Source: JADLGF01 sp020849415 (GTDB lineage: Bacteria > Chloroflexota > Chloroflexia > Thermomicrobiales > UBA6265). From it: a DNA stretch of 64,000 nucleotides. The stretch is from the NCBI GenBank assembly GCA_033812595.1, contig JAPXTJ010000001.1, forward strand, positions 14,689-78,688, in the 5' to 3' direction. This document shows positions 41,226 through 49,986 of the stretch, in pieces. The position numbers were made by a program, and so were the translations under genes. The notes under the pieces are model-generated. The model saw only the letters and a list, made by a program, of their open reading frames with translations, did not search any database and was not told the DNA's origin. Position 1 is the stretch's first letter, and each line of letters starts with the position of its first letter.

Positions 41226-41425
41226 TCTCCACCCCACGGGCGGCACCGGGTATGGATCGGCGCCACCAGCTGAAATCAGCGTTGGTGGCGATTATCCGGG
41301 AGGGCGATCCGGGTTTCGTGGGACGAAGGCGACCAATTTGTACTGGGAGCACAACGAATCTTGAATCGGTTCGTGGGTATACCCGAACGGACGGCGGTAT
41401 CCGCCATTCCGGCGAGCGAATGCGT

Positions 41426-41800
41426 TTAACTCAAGCGGCGTTCCGCGAACGAAATGCAGTTGTTGTCCTGATCGAGGACCGAGAAATCACGCTCACCCCA
41501 CGGCTGCTCGGCAAGCGGACCGTTCGGATGGACGACGCCGCTGCCCTGCATTTCAACGTAGAGGTCCTCGATATCCGAAACCACGATGCGGCACGAGGCC
41601 GAGCCAGCCAGAAAGGGTTCGGCGCCCGGTGTAAGAGGATCGTTTGCGGCCCAGAGATGGATGCGAACCTGATCGCGGATCAGGACCGCGAAGCCCGCGT
41701 CGGCGTGAACCAGCTCGAAGCCGAAACGCTTTTTGTAGAAGTCGGTCGCCGCGGCGATCTCCCGGACCGGCAACGCGGGAATAGAGCTTATGAGGGTCAA
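41426..41800 (-). CDS. VOC family protein, bleomycin-resistance-like
   Basis: The 124-residue protein begins SSIPALPVREIAAATDFYKKRFGFEL (in two blocks) and ends QPWGERDFSVLDQDNNCISFAE. This is the pattern of bleomycin/glyoxalase-type VOC proteins, which bind hydrophobic drugs or other small molecules as domain-swapped dimers; the QPWGxRDFSVLDxDxN box is typical. I chose TTG at 41800 because GGAGG lies 9 nt upstream; GTG at 41806 would be too close to it. It is separated from the GNAT operon by about 200 bp. Its ligand is unknown. Confidence 0.85.
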   Translation of the reverse strand: MTLISSIPALPVREIAAATDFYKKRFGFELVHADAGFAVLIRDQVRIHLWAANDPLTPGAEPFLAGSASCRIVVSDIEDLYVEMQGSGVVHPNGPLAEQPWGERDFSVLDQDNNCISFAERRLS

Positions 41801-41990
41801 GTACACGATCCTCCGTGTTGGCGCTGAGCGTACAGCGCGCCGCCCAGAATCGCTTCTGTAAACACGATACACCACCCCGGCAAACCCGAATTCAGCGCCA
41901 CGCTACCCTTTGGCCCCGTTCCGCGTTCCCTTTCTTAAGCGTCTCCCGGCTGGGAGGGCGCCGACGAATCACTGGGATCGGATCTCCACG

Positions 41991-44057
41991 ATGGGACATC
42001 GGGAAAAACTCGCAGGTGCAGGGGCCGCATTCGCATTGGTGATCGGCTACATCCTGGTCCGCTGTCTCGATATCGGGCTGTTCGTCACCACCGATGAACC
42101 CTTCTGGCTCGGCCGATCCGCCAACTTTTTTCGGGCCATGCGGCAGGGCGACTACCAATACACCTTTCAGATGGCGCATCCCGGCGTCACGACCATGTGG
42201 GCCGGCGCGGCCAGTTTTCTCTGGTCGTTCCCGGAATACGCCGACCGGGTGACGCAGAACCTCACCTTCGTCTACGGCATCGACGGGGTGCTCCGCGATC
42301 TCGGGCAGGATCCGATGGAGATGCTGATCCGGGCCCGTTTCGCCAAGATCGTGGTCTCCAGCCTGGCTTTTGCCGCCTCACTCTTCTACCTGAACCGGCT
42401 CTTCGGCCGGGCCGTGATGGTTCTGACTGGTGCCCTGATCGCGCTCGATCCGTTCGTTTCCGGGCTCGATTCGCTCCTCCATGTCGATGGGCTTTTCGCG
42501 ATCTTCGCGTTCGCGGCCATTCTGGCGCTGGCGGACGCGGCGCGAGCGAATCGCCACGCGATCGCGCCCTGGATCGTTGCCGGTGTGCTGGCGTTCGCCT
42601 GGATGGCTCGCGCCACCGGACTCGTCCTCATGCTCGGAGCGGCGGTCGCTTCGATCGCGCCGCTCTTTCACCGGCGCAATCGAATCGGCCCGCTATCGCT
42701 GCGCCACCGGCTCGAATCCCCGGCCTTTTCGCTGGTTCTCTGGTTGATCGGGGGAATCGCGGCCTCGTTCCTGCTCCTGCCGGCGCTCTGGGTCGATCCC
42801 TTCGGCACCTTCGATGCCATCTGGGATTGGAGCACCCAGGCGGCGAACGAGGGACACGAGCGGCCGATCTTCTTCCGGGGCGAGGTGATCAGCGGCGATC
42901 CGGGTTGGCTCTTCTACCCGGTGACGCTGATCTGGCGCCTGACCCCGATCGTGCTGTTCGGCGCGCTGGCGTTACTCATCCTCGCCATTCCACGCACGAC
43001 GCGCCGGCTGATTCCGGACGCGCACCGGCGTTCGCTGCTGCTCATAGCCGGCTTCGGCGTCGCGTACCTGATGGCGATGTCATTCGGAGCGAAGAAATTC
43101 GATCGCTACATCCTGCCGGTTTACCCCATCGTTATGCTGATGGCGGGGTACGGATCAGTGCTGTTGGCACGAGCCGTAGCCTGCCGCCGACCTAATCTCC
43201 GCCGGTTTGCGCTGCCCGCGGTCACGGCGGCGGTACTGCTGGGGCAAACGGTTTCGCTCTTTGCCGCCACGCCATATCGTCTCGACTATTTCTCGCCGTT
43301 GCTCGGTGGTCTGGACCGGGCTCAATCTCACATTCAGGTCGGGTGGGGAGAGGGCGCGCAGGAGGCGGTCGACTTCATCGTGCAGGACGCGGACGGCGCG
43401 GACGTTTTGGTGCAGGTTTCGTCCGTCTGGCCGGTGTTCTCGTATCTCGCACCAACATCGATTCGTTTCGAGCGGTTCGGATTGGGCACGCCCGCCGGTT
43501 GGTACGAGACCGACTACGTCGTGAGCGGCATTCAGGAGTGGCAGCGTGACCTCTCGCCCTCCTACCGGACCATGCGTGAAAACGGCTTCGAACCGGTTCA
43601 CGTGGTGGAGGTGCACGGCGTGCCGTTCTTCATGGTCTACGCGCCCCGTCAGCTGCCACTGCCAGCCGGACTGATCGACGCAAGCAGTTGCGACGCCAGC
43701 TTCGGCGGTGGCTTGCGGCTCGTGCAAGTGATCGGGCGGGAGGGGAGTGTCGATTTCTACTTCCTGACAACGGGAGAACTACCGGAGAATCTCGAAATCT
43801 CGATCGCGCTTCAGCAGGAGGTCGATTCGACGCCGCGGTCCGCCTGGTCGGCGTGGCAGCCGGCCGGGATCGGCTACGTGTCGCGGGTCAGCGTGCCCGA
43901 TCCACGGTCGGGCGAGAGCCCCGAGCTCTCGAACTACGAGTTGCTGATTCAGGTGCGGAATGTCGCCAGTGGTGAATTGCTGCCGGTCGACTCCACTACA
44001 CTTGGGTCCGATGGTGTGACGGCAAGCACCAACTCCGAATGCTTCTACCAGCCATGA
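41991..44057 (+). CDS. Multi-pass glycosyltransferase, PMT/ArnT-like (GT39/GT83 type)
   Basis: The 688-residue integral membrane protein has about 11 hydrophobic segments up to residue 430 and an extracytoplasmic C-terminal domain of 250 residues. VTTDEPFW in the first external loop carries the acidic pair typical of GT-C enzymes, and HPGVTTMW and FGAKKFDRYILPVYP match the family's later loops. Such enzymes move sugars from polyprenyl phosphate carriers onto lipid or protein acceptors outside the membrane. ATG at 41991 is preceded only by weak SD sequence; the upstream frame (41910) lacks support. It is followed by the second sigma-factor pair, 79 bp away. Confidence 0.85.
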   Translation: MGHREKLAGAGAAFALVIGYILVRCLDIGLFVTTDEPFWLGRSANFFRAMRQGDYQYTFQMAHPGVTTMWAGAASFLWSFPEYADRVTQNLTFVYGIDGVLRDLGQDPMEMLIRARFAKIVVSSLAFAASLFYLNRLFGRAVMVLTGALIALDPFVSGLDSLLHVDGLFAIFAFAAILALADAARANRHAIAPWIVAGVLAFAWMARATGLVLMLGAAVASIAPLFHRRNRIGPLSLRHRLESPAFSLVLWLIGGIAASFLLLPALWVDPFGTFDAIWDWSTQAANEGHERPIFFRGEVISGDPGWLFYPVTLIWRLTPIVLFGALALLILAIPRTTRRLIPDAHRRSLLLIAGFGVAYLMAMSFGAKKFDRYILPVYPIVMLMAGYGSVLLARAVACRRPNLRRFALPAVTAAVLLGQTVSLFAATPYRLDYFSPLLGGLDRAQSHIQVGWGEGAQEAVDFIVQDADGADVLVQVSSVWPVFSYLAPTSIRFERFGLGTPAGWYETDYVVSGIQEWQRDLSPSYRTMRENGFEPVHVVEVHGVPFFMVYAPRQLPLPAGLIDASSCDASFGGGLRLVQVIGREGSVDFYFLTTGELPENLEISIALQQEVDSTPRSAWSAWQPAGIGYVSRVSVPDPRSGESPELSNYELLIQVRNVASGELLPVDSTTLGSDGVTASTNSECFYQP

Positions 44058-44136
44058 AACGGGCAGATGCCGGGAACGGCCGGCAATTTCCGGAGTGGGG
44101 GAGCGGCGCCCGGCGGTTCGGCCCCTTGGAGCAGCG

Positions 44137-44727
44137 TTGGATCGAGATTCCCGCCACGACAGGAGCGACGATGATGTCGTGCGCCGCGCGCTCCGCAACC
44201 GGGCCGATTTCGCGCCGCTCTACGAGCGACACGCCGCCGCGATCTACGGCTACTGCTACAACCACACCCGCGACCCGGAACTGGCCAACGATCTCGCGGC
44301 CCAGATCTTCCTCCGCGCCATTGAACGGTTGGGGCAGTACCAGCCACGCGCTCACGCCAGTTTCCGCAGCTGGCTCTTCGCGATTGCACGAAATATCGTC
44401 ATCGATCACTGGCGGCGATTCAGACCGACCTGGCCGATTGAACCCTGGCAAATCGCCGCGATTGCGGATGAGCCCGGTCCGGAGGAGATCACGCTCCACC
44501 GGGCGCGGATGGCGGATCTGCTCGATGCCCTCGATCAGCTGCCTGAACGACAGCGGACGATCGTGGAATTCCGGTTAGCCGGCATGACGACCCCTGAGAT
44601 CGCGAGCGCGCTCGGCCTGACCGAATCGGCGGTGAAATCGGCCCAAACCCGGGCATACCGGCACCTGCGCGAACTCCTCGGAGTTCAAAACGAGAGCGAC
44701 TATGGACGACTTCCCGCGGCCGATTAA
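44137..44727 (+). CDS. RNA polymerase ECF-type sigma factor
   Basis: The 196-residue protein has region 2 (FAPLYERHAAAIYGYCYNHT, ELANDLAAQIFLRAIERLGQY, then FRSWLFAIARNIVIDHWRR) and region 4 (LDQLPERQRTIVEFRLAGMT, then LGLTESAVKSAQTRAYRHLR). I chose TTG at 44137, which has GGAG 5 nt upstream; GTG at 44095 is the longer option. It overlaps the next gene by 26 bp, which encodes a membrane protein that may restrain it. It is separate from the ECF factor at 36773, and the two are not close paralogues. Confidence 0.88.
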   Translation: MDRDSRHDRSDDDVVRRALRNRADFAPLYERHAAAIYGYCYNHTRDPELANDLAAQIFLRAIERLGQYQPRAHASFRSWLFAIARNIVIDHWRRFRPTWPIEPWQIAAIADEPGPEEITLHRARMADLLDALDQLPERQRTIVEFRLAGMTTPEIASALGLTESAVKSAQTRAYRHLRELLGVQNESDYGRLPAAD

Positions 44728-45829
44728 CCCGAACGATCCGACGCCGGACAGCGATTTCGCCGATCGTTTCGATCGAGCGTTTCATCAAGCGGCGGCTGAA
44801 GATCCGGGCGCCGGCGCACTCGATCCCAACCTGTGGGCGCGCATCCAGGCCGAAGCCGGCATCGATCAGACCACCTCGGCGAATGCATCAGCGGGCGCGC
44901 CAAAGGCCGGTCCGACCTCCGTCGACACCGCCGGAACGCTCCACGGTCGAGGTCGTTACACCGCACCAGCAGCGTGGTGGCGGTGGGGGTTGGCCGTAGT
45001 GCTGCTGACGGCGCTCGCCAGCACACTTGTGCTTTCCCTCGACAATGACGAACCGAACCGCAATCCGACCAGTGGGGTAGTGAGCGCCCCGCTGGTGATG
45101 TCTCCAATTGCGGAGCTGTCCGATACCTGTGATGTGGAGCCACTCACCGTCGCCGAAGTTCTGGAGATCGTCACGAGTGTTCCACCGCCAGGTGGTGAAC
45201 CGTACCCTCACACGGACACTTGGTTGCCGGACACGAATGGCGCCGCTGAGTTTGCATCCGGCACGCGGAGCGTCGTCACGCCAGACATCACTATGTACCG
45301 GGCAATTCAACACGCCGTCGATAGGTATCTCGTCTGTCAGGAGACCGGCACCAACTTCCAGGTTTGGGCGCTTGAATCGGCGCCCGAGGTGCAGCGTCAG
45401 GTCACCCAGGTGCTGCTCTATGAAAATGGCGACGCATTCGGTCCGGAAATCGACGAAGCGATGCTCATCGCCGAAATCGAGCGACTCGGACCCCAACTGC
45501 GTCGGGAAACCTGGCACGAGGGCATCGGCGGCACCTACCTGACCCTTGTGATCGAGGATGAAGATAAGCAGCTTCGCGCCAATCAGGTCCCCGAGGCCGC
45601 TTTCATTACGACAGACGGCAACGTGGCCGGCGACACCTACGCCTGGATCGGACTCGAGCTTCAGTCGAAGGCGGACGGAGTAGTCATCATTCGCCATGGC
45701 GCCGGCACTGAACCGCACGAAAGCAACACACCGCGCGAGCAGGATTTGCCGGTTGTCGGCACCCTGATTCTTCGTTTTGACGACTCAGCCAACGCCTGGA
45801 AGGTGGAGTGGTTCATTCCGTCCATCTAA
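44702..45829 (+). CDS. Single-pass membrane protein, putative anti-sigma factor
   Basis: The 375-residue protein has a cytoplasmic N-terminus of about 90 residues (FADRFDRAFHQAAAEDP; LDPNLWARIQAEAG), one transmembrane helix at about 95-115 (GLAVVLLTALASTLVLSL), and an external domain of 260 residues with two cysteines that could form a disulphide. It overlaps the ECF sigma gene by 26 bp, so translation is probably coupled. No zinc anti-sigma motif is visible, and I do not recognise the external domain. The anti-sigma role is inferred from position and topology. Confidence 0.6.
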   Translation: MDDFPRPINPNDPTPDSDFADRFDRAFHQAAAEDPGAGALDPNLWARIQAEAGIDQTTSANASAGAPKAGPTSVDTAGTLHGRGRYTAPAAWWRWGLAVVLLTALASTLVLSLDNDEPNRNPTSGVVSAPLVMSPIAELSDTCDVEPLTVAEVLEIVTSVPPPGGEPYPHTDTWLPDTNGAAEFASGTRSVVTPDITMYRAIQHAVDRYLVCQETGTNFQVWALESAPEVQRQVTQVLLYENGDAFGPEIDEAMLIAEIERLGPQLRRETWHEGIGGTYLTLVIEDEDKQLRANQVPEAAFITTDGNVAGDTYAWIGLELQSKADGVVIIRHGAGTEPHESNTPREQDLPVVGTLILRFDDSANAWKVEWFIPSI

Positions 45830-46011
45830 GCTAGATTCTACTCTTGACCATCGAACATAAATCTGTGCCAACGGGACTGAAGCATAGGTGTGCGCAAACG
45901 CACAGCGAACCGATGCTACCCGACACATCGACCGGGCGAAAAGCGGCGTAGCTTCAACTTACCCCGGACGTTCCAGGGATGGAAGTCGCAACCCGAGCCA
46001 AGGAGCATGGA

Positions 46012-46578
46012 ATGACGTCGACAGAGAACACCAAGACCTGGGTTTATTCCGCGATGCCAATCACGGCGGCGGTCAACGAGGTGCAGCTGGCCCTCTCCAG
46101 ACTCAAGAACGATTCTCAGATACAGAATGCCGGCATCCAATTCTCCAAAGCTGTCCTGACCTTCGTCGTCTCCAACTCGTTCGAGGCGGAGGCCGAAGTC
46201 GGCATAAAGGTCGTTACCGCGGGTGGCTCGATCGGCCGACAGAGTACAAGCACCATCGTCGCAACACTCGAAGAACCTGGCTTGGAGGCGGTCGAGCTCA
46301 CAGAACGCGAGTACACAAACGAATCGATTCAAGAGTTGGTTCGCCAACTCGCAGCCATTGTCCTGCTAGGTGGCGACAAGCCATACCCGCTGGCCTTCAG
46401 CGAAGGCAGCGTAGAGCTTGAACTCATAGTGACTGCGGAGGGCCACCTGAAAGTGGCTACCGAGGGCCTTGTTGTCACGGTGCTTCGGGCGCTCGGACTC
46501 TTCAATCTGTCCGTACAAATGTCCGTGGAATTGCTCAAGACGTCCAGCATTAAACTGCACTACACCCGGGCCACCTAG
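46012..46578 (+). CDS. Possible trypco2 domain protein
   Basis: The 188-residue protein contains AVNEVQLALSRLKNDSQIQ, then GIQFSKAVLTFVVSNSFEAE, then GGSIGRQSTSTIVATLEE. This resembles the trypsin-co-occurring domain 2 pattern of predicted conflict and signalling systems, ending in the usual strand with THxVxLxL replaced by TSTIVATL. A second beta-rich half (residues 105-188) looks like a looser repeat of the same strand pattern (SVELELIVTAEGHLKVATEG). ATG at 46012 has AAGGAG 6 nt upstream. No trypsin-like protease or NTPase lies beside it, so the role is unclear. Confidence 0.5.
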   Translation: MTSTENTKTWVYSAMPITAAVNEVQLALSRLKNDSQIQNAGIQFSKAVLTFVVSNSFEAEAEVGIKVVTAGGSIGRQSTSTIVATLEEPGLEAVELTEREYTNESIQELVRQLAAIVLLGGDKPYPLAFSEGSVELELIVTAEGHLKVATEGLVVTVLRALGLFNLSVQMSVELLKTSSIKLHYTRAT

Positions 46579-46595
46579 CACCACTCCGGAGGCCG

Positions 46596-46631
46596 GCCAA
46601 GGGCGACAGAGCTCTGGGAGTCGCCCTTGGC
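46596..46631. terminator. Bidirectional hairpin terminator
   Basis: GCCAAGGGCGAC (46596-46607) pairs perfectly with GTCGCCCTTGGC (46620-46631). It lies between the convergent genes ending at 46578 and 46743. Confidence 0.75.
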
Positions 46632-46742
46632 TGGGCCACACTGTAGGCAAAGAACTGACGTAGTTTGGTCTTTGCGGATAAGTGCAGTTGTGCGCAAAGC
46701 GTGCAGCGGAGAACAATGGCCTCAGTGACCCGAAAAGCCGAT

Positions 46743-47120
46743 TCAGGCCGATTCCATGCGGAATTCCGGACGACCGAACGGCGAGCCGCTCTCGGGCGGA
46801 CCGTACGCGTTGACGCCGTAGACGCCGGGTGCGGTGCCAAGCCAGGCCAATAGAACGATCCAACCGAGCGGCACGAGGACGAGTAACAGCCAGAGTCCGC
46901 TGCGGCCGAGATCGTGCATCCGTTTGACGCTCGCCGCGAACAACACCCAGAGACTGATCGGCGTGACCATGATCGCCATCAGCACGCCTTCCTGCACACC
47001 GAGTGTCACCGAGCCGACCAGAAACGCCAGCCACGGCAACGCCACCACGTTGGCTACAAGCGCCCACCACGCGCCACGACCGATCCGCCCGGAGGCTGTA
47101 ACAATATTCCAGATGCTCAT
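46743..47120 (-). CDS. DUF805 family membrane protein
   Basis: The 125-residue protein has the DUF805 pattern: an N-terminal SGRIGRGAWWALV entry, about three transmembrane helices, the conserved VKRMHDLGRSGLW loop, and a hydrophilic tail. The function of DUF805 proteins is not established. The tail carries YGPPESGSPFG, shared with the upstream gene's product. The start ATG at 47120 overlaps the stop of that gene (TGATG), so the pair is co-translated. The two proteins are paralogues that could form a heteromer in the membrane (inference). Confidence 0.88.
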   Translation of the reverse strand: MSIWNIVTASGRIGRGAWWALVANVVALPWLAFLVGSVTLGVQEGVLMAIMVTPISLWVLFAASVKRMHDLGRSGLWLLLVLVPLGWIVLLAWLGTAPGVYGVNAYGPPESGSPFGRPEFRMESA

Positions 47121-47497
47121 CACCGTGTTACTTTCTGAACCTGTGCGAGTGCTCCTGACCTTTGGCCGAACGGTGAACCGCTTTCCGGTTCACCATATTT
47201 ATTGGATCCTCGCTTGCCCGGTATCAGTCCAAACCAGATAACCGCCACGGGCGGGATTAGCCAGAAAACGATCCAGCCGCCACTCCAGCCGTGATCATGG
47301 CATCGCTTCACCGAGGTGACAATCACAATCCGTAGCAGAACCGCCACCAGGACGAGGCTCACCGCGGAGGCAACGATATTGTCCAGGTTCATCAGGCCCG
47401 CGATGCCGAACCAGGCAAGATGGGTCAACAGATTGATCTTCCACCAGGTCAGACGACCGGTCCGTCCATTTGCTGACCAAAGTCTTGCGATGTCCAT
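47120..47497 (-). CDS. DUF805 family membrane protein (paralogue)
   Basis: The 125-residue protein shows NGRTGRLTWWKINL at the start, three or so hydrophobic helices, VKRCHDHGWSGGW in place of the usual KR-x-HDxGxSG loop, and the C-terminal YGEPESGSPFG. It is encoded directly before a second DUF805 gene with overlapping stop and start codons. The duplication looks old, since only the loop and the tail are closely alike. ATG at 47497 is 72 bp from the divergent APH-kinase gene. Function unknown. Confidence 0.87.
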   Translation of the reverse strand: MDIARLWSANGRTGRLTWWKINLLTHLAWFGIAGLMNLDNIVASAVSLVLVAVLLRIVIVTSVKRCHDHGWSGGWIVFWLIPPVAVIWFGLIPGKRGSNKYGEPESGSPFGQRSGALAQVQKVTR

Positions 47498-47568
47498 CCC
47501 GTCACCTGCCAGCGCCCGCTAGACTACCGGTTGAAATGGCCCGTTCGCCCACCGGATTCATCATACTC

Positions 47569-49128
47569 ATGCCCAGCCTGTCAGAACCAGAACTCGTGCA
47601 ACGAATGCTCGATCCGGCAGCTTATCCGTGGCGGGTCGACTCGGTCCGTCACCTCGAAACACACATCTCGCACCTCTTCTTCGCCGGCGATCGGGTCGTG
47701 AAGCTGAAACGGCCGGTCGACTACGGATTCGCCGATCTCACCACGCTCGAATCACGCGAACAAGCCTGTCGCGACGAAGTCCGCCTCAACCGGCGATTGA
47801 CCGACGACATCTACCTGGAGGCGCTGCCGATCGTCCGGCATGATGGCGGTCTCCGCCTCGGCGGCGACGGACCGCCCCTCGATTGGGCGACCGTGATGCG
47901 CCGGTTTCCGGCCGAATCGAGTCTCGATCACGTGCTGGCGAACGAGGCCGCGCCGTCCGATCTGGCCGCCTGCCTCGCCGAACGGTTGATTCCGTTTCAC
48001 GCCTCCATCGCAGGATGTCCGGGTGATCCGAATGAACAGGCGGATCAGGCCGAGCGAATTCTCCGTGAGAATCTCGAGCAAATTGCCGCCATCGACACCT
48101 ACGCGATCCTCCCGCAGGAATTCGCGCTGATCCGGGATCTGATCGCCGAATTTCTCGATCGCCACCCCGATCGCATCCGCCAGCGCGCCGAATCAGGAAT
48201 GATCCGGGAAGGACACGGCGATCTCAAGTGCGAGCACGTGCTGCTCGATCCGCCCGGTTCGCTCCAGATCTTCGACTGCGTTGAATTCAGCCTGGAGATT
48301 CGTTGCGCCGATATCGCCAGCGACCTCGCCTTCCTGCTCCTCGATCTGAAGCGGCTCGGCGCGACGGGGGTCGCTGATGAGCTGGTGGATCGCTACCGCG
48401 CCGCCGGCCTCGATCTTCCCGACGAGGAGCTCATCGTCTACCAGTTGCACCGAGGGCTCGTGAAGGTCAAGACCACCGCGCTCACCATCGCATCGTCCGA
48501 ACAACCGCATCCCGAACTCGCCCACGAGATCGCCACCTGGCTCCATCACACCTTCCAGGCGGGATTCGAGCTTCGGCCGGTGGTGCTGGCGATGACCGGA
48601 TTCAGCGGCAGCGGCAAGTCGGCGGTCGCGCGGGCAATCGCCGCGCTCACAGGCGCCACGATCCACTCCACGGACGCGATTCGATCGAAAAACGCGACCT
48701 CATCCTCTGCGCGTTACGCCCCGGACGCACGCCTTGCCAACTACCACGCGCTTGTCGAACGCGCCGCGGTCGATCTCGGGCAACACAGCCCGGTCATCCT
48801 CGACGGCGCGTTCCTCCGAACCGAGGAGCGAGAACTGGCCGCCGAATTCGCTGCCGCGCACTACGCACCGATCCTTTTCATCGAGGTCACCGCCAACAGG
48901 GACGTGATGGAACGTCGCATCCTCGCACGCGGTCGGGGCGAATCGCCATCATTCGCTTCGGAAGCAACGCTCGACGTGCTGGAGGCCCAGCTGTCGGCTC
49001 CCAGGGCGCCCTTCCCTGCCGCCGCGACCGTTGTCCGGATCGAGAATTCATCCGATGCCCCGGCCTCACTCGATCCGCTGATCGAAGCGCTGCACGCGGC
49101 CGGTTACCTTCGCAGCCGGCTCGACTGA
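47569..49128 (+). CDS. Aminoglycoside phosphotransferase-like / P-loop kinase fusion protein
   Basis: The 519-residue protein joins two domains. The N-terminal part (about 1-330; COG2187-like) has a kinase-like fold with HLETHISHLFFAGDRVVKLK, a catalytic loop GHGDLKCEHVLL and a metal motif IFDCVEFSLEIRCADIASDL (in two blocks). The C-terminal part (about 350-519; COG0645-like) has Walker A GFSGSGKSAVA, a THSTD-like ISTD segment and an IEV-x-A lid region. Such fusions are widespread, but their substrate is unknown. I chose ATG at 47569; ATG at 47536 would add 11 residues. It is followed 36 bp later by the mscS gene. Confidence 0.88.
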   Translation: MPSLSEPELVQRMLDPAAYPWRVDSVRHLETHISHLFFAGDRVVKLKRPVDYGFADLTTLESREQACRDEVRLNRRLTDDIYLEALPIVRHDGGLRLGGDGPPLDWATVMRRFPAESSLDHVLANEAAPSDLAACLAERLIPFHASIAGCPGDPNEQADQAERILRENLEQIAAIDTYAILPQEFALIRDLIAEFLDRHPDRIRQRAESGMIREGHGDLKCEHVLLDPPGSLQIFDCVEFSLEIRCADIASDLAFLLLDLKRLGATGVADELVDRYRAAGLDLPDEELIVYQLHRGLVKVKTTALTIASSEQPHPELAHEIATWLHHTFQAGFELRPVVLAMTGFSGSGKSAVARAIAALTGATIHSTDAIRSKNATSSSARYAPDARLANYHALVERAAVDLGQHSPVILDGAFLRTEERELAAEFAAAHYAPILFIEVTANRDVMERRILARGRGESPSFASEATLDVLEAQLSAPRAPFPAAATVVRIENSSDAPASLDPLIEALHAAGYLRSRLD

Positions 49129-49164
49129 TCGGCGCGAACCGATGCGATACCGTACATTCCCGGT

Positions 49165-49986
49165 ATGCAATCGAACATCATTTGGAAAGCACCATCGATG
49201 CCGTTCATTTCAGACAGCCTGAACCGGATCGGCGATCGGCTCTCAAGCCTGATCGGTCCCAATTTCTGGGATTTCGTGATCTCGGTGCTGCTGATCGTCG
49301 CGATCTATTTCGCTTCCAGGATCGTCCGATCCCGCGTGCGCGAGTACGCCAAGGACCGCTTCGGCATCGACAACAGCTTCCCCGCCCTGCTCGACAATAT
49401 CGTCCGGGTACTGCTGTTCGTGCTGATGGCGACGATGGTCTTCTCGGCGTTCGGCGTCGATTCCGCCTCGCTCGTCACCTTTCTCGGCTTCGCCACCGCC
49501 GCCATCGCCCTGTCGCTGCAGGACGTCCTGCGCAATATCTTCTGCGGCATCTACCTGTTGGCCGAACAGCCTTTTCAGACCGGAGATCGCATTCGCCTGC
49601 TGACCGAGGAGGGCTGGGTGGAGCGGATCGACCTGCGCGTCACCCGCATTCGGAACGACCGTCAGGAGCTGGTGCTGATCCCGAATCAAACGGTGTTCAA
49701 TCAGGTCGTCAGCAACCGCTCGACCCGCCGTTCCCGCCCATTCACGGTCGAGCTGACCGGCATCAAATCATCGATCGATGACGCGGAGTCAAAAGCGCGC
49801 GCGGTGATCGATGCGGTGACCGACGGCGATAGCGATCCGACGATCCGGCTCAAGCAATCCGGTCCAGACGGGGTCAACCTCGAAATCACGTGCCGCCGCA
49901 CGGCATCGGAGAACCATCAGGAGCGCATCGCCCGCGCACTGGTCGACGCCTTCCCGGACGCCACACTGACGGTCCTGGCGCGCTAG
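49165..49986 (+). CDS. MscS-family small-conductance mechanosensitive channel
   Basis: The 273-residue protein has an N-terminal helix (FWDFVISVLLIVAIYFASRI), a second near residues 77-97, the pore helix TM3 (LVTFLGFATAAIALSLQDVL, Gly/Ala-packed) and the beta domain starting LAEQPFQTGDRIRL. It opens under membrane tension to release solutes at hypo-osmotic shock. The C-terminal alpha/beta domain (about 195-273) is present but short. The start could be ATG at 49165 or 49198; the shorter form has GGAAAG upstream. Its stop abuts that of the convergent methyltransferase with no spacer. Confidence 0.92.
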   Translation: MQSNIIWKAPSMPFISDSLNRIGDRLSSLIGPNFWDFVISVLLIVAIYFASRIVRSRVREYAKDRFGIDNSFPALLDNIVRVLLFVLMATMVFSAFGVDSASLVTFLGFATAAIALSLQDVLRNIFCGIYLLAEQPFQTGDRIRLLTEEGWVERIDLRVTRIRNDRQELVLIPNQTVFNQVVSNRSTRRSRPFTVELTGIKSSIDDAESKARAVIDAVTDGDSDPTIRLKQSGPDGVNLEITCRRTASENHQERIARALVDAFPDATLTVLAR

